A stretch of DNA of 5,800 nt from assembly GCA_946610635.1 (NCBI GenBank), contig CAMOCI010000047.1:1-5800 (forward strand), given 5' to 3'. The position numbers and the translations under genes were made by a program. Source of the DNA: an uncultured Clostridia bacterium (GTDB lineage: Bacteria; Bacillota; Clostridia; Christensenellales; UBA1242). The notes below the pieces were generated by a model that saw only the letters and a list, made by a program, of their open reading frames with translations, was not told the DNA's origin and searched no databases. Shown here one piece after another: positions 3,036 to 5,800 of this stretch; within the stretch, counting starts at the first letter, position 1; every line of letters starts with the position of its first letter.

Positions 3036-5800
3036 CTATTTATATGCAATAACCAAAACATAATCACTATATATTGAAGTAAATACTTTATAACCAATTG
3101 TGCTTGGTATATTACCATTAATCATATTCCATATAGAACGTGATATTAATGCTTCCGCCGTCATTGATTCGGGACTAGATAAATAGCCTAAATATTGCAT
3201 ACCTTGTGTTATTGTATCAATTTTTAAAGGTAATGTGTATGGAGTATATTGTGATGCTGAGTAAAACATATCAGTATTCTCTGTTGTTGGTGGATAATCT
3301 TTTGAACTTGTTTCTTGTCTTTTTGTATCAGCAGATTCTGGTATCAAGAAATATTCATGAACAGCATATTCAGTTGTACCATTACCGCCATGCACATCAT
3401 CAAATGTGCAATCCACAATAAAACATTCTTTTTCGTTATCATTATCTATATCAAAGCTAATCTTATTCCATGCATGTCCAGAAGTTTCATCTTCTTTATC
3501 TTGCAAACCGCTTATGATAATACAATCAATACCTTCCATATTGCAAAGAAGTGAAAACATTTTTGAGTATCCATCACATACTGCAAGTCCACAAAGCATT
3601 GCACTTTCTACATAATGGAAATAGCCAATATAAAATTGTTTAACATCTGTAATGCCACTTTGACTTATTTGTTTGTTCATATTATTAATATAATTCAAAC
3701 CATAAGTATCATAAGAAACATTCATAACAATATAATCATGAATTGCAAGTGCTTTGTAGTAATCTGTCATATTGTCATCACAAATTGTGGTTAAAATTTG
3801 TTTTGCTTTATTATAAATAACTTCTGCCAAAGTGTTTGCTTCTGCAAATTTTGGCTTTACGTGATGTTCAACCGCACTAATTAATCCATCTGTTGAATAA
3901 ACATCTTGCTCAATCAAACTTTTGTCAGTAACAAATTGATGTTCATTTGTTCTTGAACTTTCGCTAATTGTATATGTCATTGCTTTATCAAATTGAGTAT
4001 AAGTTGGGCTATAAGTAGGTTTATCACTTACTTTTGCATATTCAAAAGTGAAGGTTGACTTGCCTGTTTTGCTACTAGAATTACTTGCAACATAGGACAA
4101 TCTAAATGTACCAGTCTTTTTATTTATAGTAGAAGACAATTTTGTAGATATTGTTGTTGTATTATCATAATTGATATAAACATTGATTTTATTTAAGAAA
4201 TTTATTGTTGCATATTCAACAACATCTTGCATCTCTTGTTCACTAGTAATGTAATAATCATAAGTTTGTCCAAAATAGAAATACTTATCTGTGTAGCCTT
4301 CATGCTGTGCATCTGCTCTATTGCAATATACCATATTGCTAATATCAGAACTATCAAAATACTCGCTTGTTGCTTGAATTCTAACCTGTCTAGCAACGTT
4401 AACTAAAATATAATCTTCCAAATCTATTGATGCAACTGCACTATTTATAACTATATAACTATCATCTAAAATAAGGTTATAACCACTAGCATTTTCTATT
4501 TCGTGCCATATTATAGTATTTCCAGAAATTGTAATCGTAGGTGTGTTAAGTTTTACATTTACATAACTAATGTTTGATTTTTCACTCTCATTATAATAGC
4601 CATTTTTATTAGCTTTTATTTGAAATGCTATTTTACCATTTTGTTTATACTGAATTGCACTAGCAATCAAAACAAAATTATTATCTATGGTAAAATTACT
4701 GTTTAATAATTGATTACCTACATATAATGTATAATTTGAAGCATTTTCAACTTCTTCAAAATCTATCTTAAAATAATCATTTTGAGTAGTTACATTTATT
4801 ATTCTTGGTGTGGCAAGTTTTTTATAAACTTGCTTTGTAATAACATTAGAATATTCTGAAACTTTGTCATTTTTATCTATAGCCAAACACTTGATGCTGT
4901 ATACACCAACTTCTGTTAAATATGTACCATACGAAAAATAGGTATTTGATGTTGTGTATTGTCTTGTAATATTTTCGTCTATTATTAATACTCTATAATT
5001 AACAGCCCTTTCAACTTCATCCCACGTTATCATACTATCAGTGATATTATCCACAATTTGCGGAGCAGCTATACTATAATCTATTTCAATAGCATCAAAT
5101 TCTGTAGAAGGTTCAGAATTATTGTAACCAAATTGTTTTGCAATTATTTGCAATTTAAACTGTTCATCTAAAACTTGACTAAATGTTGATATGCCAATTT
5201 GTTGATATGAAATTGTTATAGAATTGGCAGTGATTTTACCTTGAACACCATCATCATTTACAAAAAATTGTTTAAGATTATAGTTATTATTAACATCACT
5301 ATACCAGAGTTCATACTCATCAACACAAATATCAGGACTTCTTGAAATATAAACTACACTCCACGAGATATTTATTGATTGATTTAAATCTGTTAATACA
5401 ACATTTTGTGGCGTTGGCAATGTTTTTTTGTAAGTATAGTTTAATACGTCACTAAAATCACTAGCTAAATAATTATTTGTTTTATTAGATTTAACTAAAA
5501 ATTGATAATCGCCATAACTATATTCTTCAAAAACATTGGTAATATCATATCTTAAATAATTACCCCACAAAACACAATTTGTAATTTTAACATCTATTAA
5601 ATCTGTTAAATTTGCCTTGATGATATAATTTTCACAATGATCAACTCTTTTCCACTGCAAATACATTCTGCTATTTGAAGTTACCACACTTAACTCTGTT
5701 GGTACGCTTAATTGTAAAAATGCCGTATAACTAACATAATTACTATCAGCGCTTCTTGTATAATTTTCACGAGCAGTTGCAGATACGCTAAATTTAAGTT
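3036..5800 (-). CDS. FN3-like repeat protein with transglutaminase-like domain, 5' partial
   Basis: Stop TAG at 3036-3038; the frame is open to the window edge, so the start and any signal peptide are missing. GTG at 5687 is only an internal valine: 37 further in-frame codons upstream read as the end of one module and the beginning of the next (VSYTAFLQLSVPTELS). Residues below are counted from that GTG (883 to the stop). Five fibronectin-III-like modules fill up to about residue 457, each opening like L-x-x-P and containing W/F-x-E-V-E-x-A-x-x-Y. Residues 460-585 are a Tyr/Thr/Ser-rich segment I do not recognise. The transglutaminase-like/papain fold (about 640-765) has YKALAIHDYIVMNVSYD, then the nucleophile Cys704 in AVCDGYSK, His738 in GHAWN and Asp759 in VDCTFDD: a complete triad. 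The last 110 residues are unassigned, with no LPXTG or membrane anchor. It is probably an exported surface or spore-associated protein, acting as protease or transamidase; substrate unknown. No neighbour shares its strand here. Confidence 0.9.
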   Translation of the reverse strand, partial: LKFSVSATARENYTRSADSNYVSYTAFLQLSVPTELSVVTSNSRMYLQWKRVDHCENYIIKANLTDLIDVKITNCVLWGNYLRYDITNVFEEYSYGDYQFLVKSNKTNNYLASDFSDVLNYTYKKTLPTPQNVVLTDLNQSINISWSVVYISRSPDICVDEYELWYSDVNNNYNLKQFFVNDDGVQGKITANSITISYQQIGISTFSQVLDEQFKLQIIAKQFGYNNSEPSTEFDAIEIDYSIAAPQIVDNITDSMITWDEVERAVNYRVLIIDENITRQYTTSNTYFSYGTYLTEVGVYSIKCLAIDKNDKVSEYSNVITKQVYKKLATPRIINVTTQNDYFKIDFEEVENASNYTLYVGNQLLNSNFTIDNNFVLIASAIQYKQNGKIAFQIKANKNGYYNESEKSNISYVNVKLNTPTITISGNTIIWHEIENASGYNLILDDSYIVINSAVASIDLEDYILVNVARQVRIQATSEYFDSSDISNMVYCNRADAQHEGYTDKYFYFGQTYDYYITSEQEMQDVVEYATINFLNKINVYINYDNTTTISTKLSSTINKKTGTFRLSYVASNSSSKTGKSTFTFEYAKVSDKPTYSPTYTQFDKAMTYTISESSRTNEHQFVTDKSLIEQDVYSTDGLISAVEHHVKPKFAEANTLAEVIYNKAKQILTTICDDNMTDYYKALAIHDYIVMNVSYDTYGLNYINNMNKQISQSGITDVKQFYIGYFHYVESAMLCGLAVCDGYSKMFSLLCNMEGIDCIIISGLQDKEDETSGHAWNKISFDIDNDNEKECFIVDCTFDDVHGGNGTTEYAVHEYFLIPESADTKRQETSSKDYPPTTENTDMFYSASQYTPYTLPLKIDTITQGMQYLGYLSSPESMTAEALISRSIWNMINGNIPSTIGYKVFTSIYSDYVLVIAYK
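3393..3770 (-). other. Transglutaminase-like catalytic domain with Cys-His-Asp triad
   Basis: Core of the papain-like transglutaminase fold in the large - strand protein. The predicted catalytic codons are Cys at 3576-3578 (AVCDGYSK), His at 3474-3476 (SGHAWNK) and Asp at 3411-3413 (IVDCTFDD). Spacings of 34 and 21 residues suit the bacterial transglutaminase-like superfamily. All three residues are present, so the domain is predicted active rather than a degenerate binding module. It does not look like the Bacillus spore-coat Tgl family. Confidence 0.88.
4317..5711 (-). repeat. Array of five diverged FN3-like modules
   Basis: Approximate modules from the N-terminal side: 5421-5711 (QWKRVDHCENY), 5076-5420 (ISWSVVY), 4818-5075 (ITWDEVERAVNY), 4551-4817 (IDFEEVENASNY) and 4317-4550 (IIWHEIENASGY). 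Each ends in a strand such as QIKANKNGYY or RIQATSEYF before the next L-x-x-P. This pattern of W-D-x-V-x-x-A-x-x-Y followed by V-x-A-x-x-x-x-Y is typical of fibronectin-III-like modules in exported Bacillota proteins. The modules are well diverged, so the array is old rather than a recent tandem duplication. A further module begins upstream beyond the window edge (KLKFSVSATARENY near 5758-5798). Confidence 0.7.

Noticed and set aside
3206..3615. Three overlapping + strand open frames of 69-79 codons
   Set aside because: They are antisense to the conserved transglutaminase domain; no ribosome binding sites and no recognisable protein features.
4202..4396. - strand open frame of 64 codons
   Set aside because: It is an out-of-frame shadow inside the large - strand gene.
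5685..5687. GTG at 5687 as the start of the large - strand gene
   Set aside because: The frame is open upstream to the window edge and continues the FN3-like repeat pattern; there is no signal peptide and no reason to begin inside a module.
1..5800. CRISPR arrays, tRNA/rRNA genes, insertion sequences, phage genes, riboswitches
   Set aside because: I saw no regularly spaced repeats, no tRNA-like cloverleaf or rRNA motifs, no transposase or terminal inverted repeats and no phage protein features on either strand.

Overview
The window is strongly AT-rich and carries two sporulation sigma factors that are recognisable at sequence level: sigma-E (sigE) and sigma-G (sigG). It therefore most likely comes from a low-GC Bacillota (Firmicutes) of an endospore-forming lineage, Clostridia-like or a related uncultured gut-type group. 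Stops are TAA and TAG and tryptophan is encoded by TGG, so the standard bacterial code fits and a mycoplasma is unlikely. I cannot name a genus.

Layout. Positions 1-220 are a non-coding leader. Three + strand genes follow: sigE (221-940), a DegV-family lipid-binding protein (1102-1992) and sigG (2132-2908). A very large - strand gene converges on them from the right (stop at 3036). It is still open at the right window edge, so only its 3' part (more than 900 codons) is visible. The convergent gap holds a perfect 17-bp hairpin with T-runs on both sides, a good bidirectional terminator. Candidate intrinsic terminators also follow sigE and degV. The three + genes therefore look like separate transcription units rather than one spoIIG-type operon.

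Biology. In the Bacillus scheme, pro-sigma-E is made before septation and activated in the mother cell by removal of its N-terminal pro-sequence, and sigma-G takes over late in the forespore. Here the pro-sequence is retained, but the protease gene spoIIGA, which sits directly upstream of sigE in Bacillus, is not in the 220 bp before sigE. A degV gene lies between the two sigma genes. The - strand gene encodes a multi-repeat protein: at least five fibronectin-III-like modules, an unrecognised segment, then a transglutaminase-like/papain-fold domain with an intact Cys-His-Asp triad. It is probably an extracytoplasmic protein, but its N-terminus and any signal peptide are outside the window.

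Nothing here is clearly an undescribed system. The points most worth checking are the split sigE-degV-sigG arrangement, a substitution in SigG at the position that controls CsfB/Gin recognition in Bacillus, the repeat-plus-transglutaminase protein, and a promoter-like sequence lying directly in front of the bidirectional terminator.
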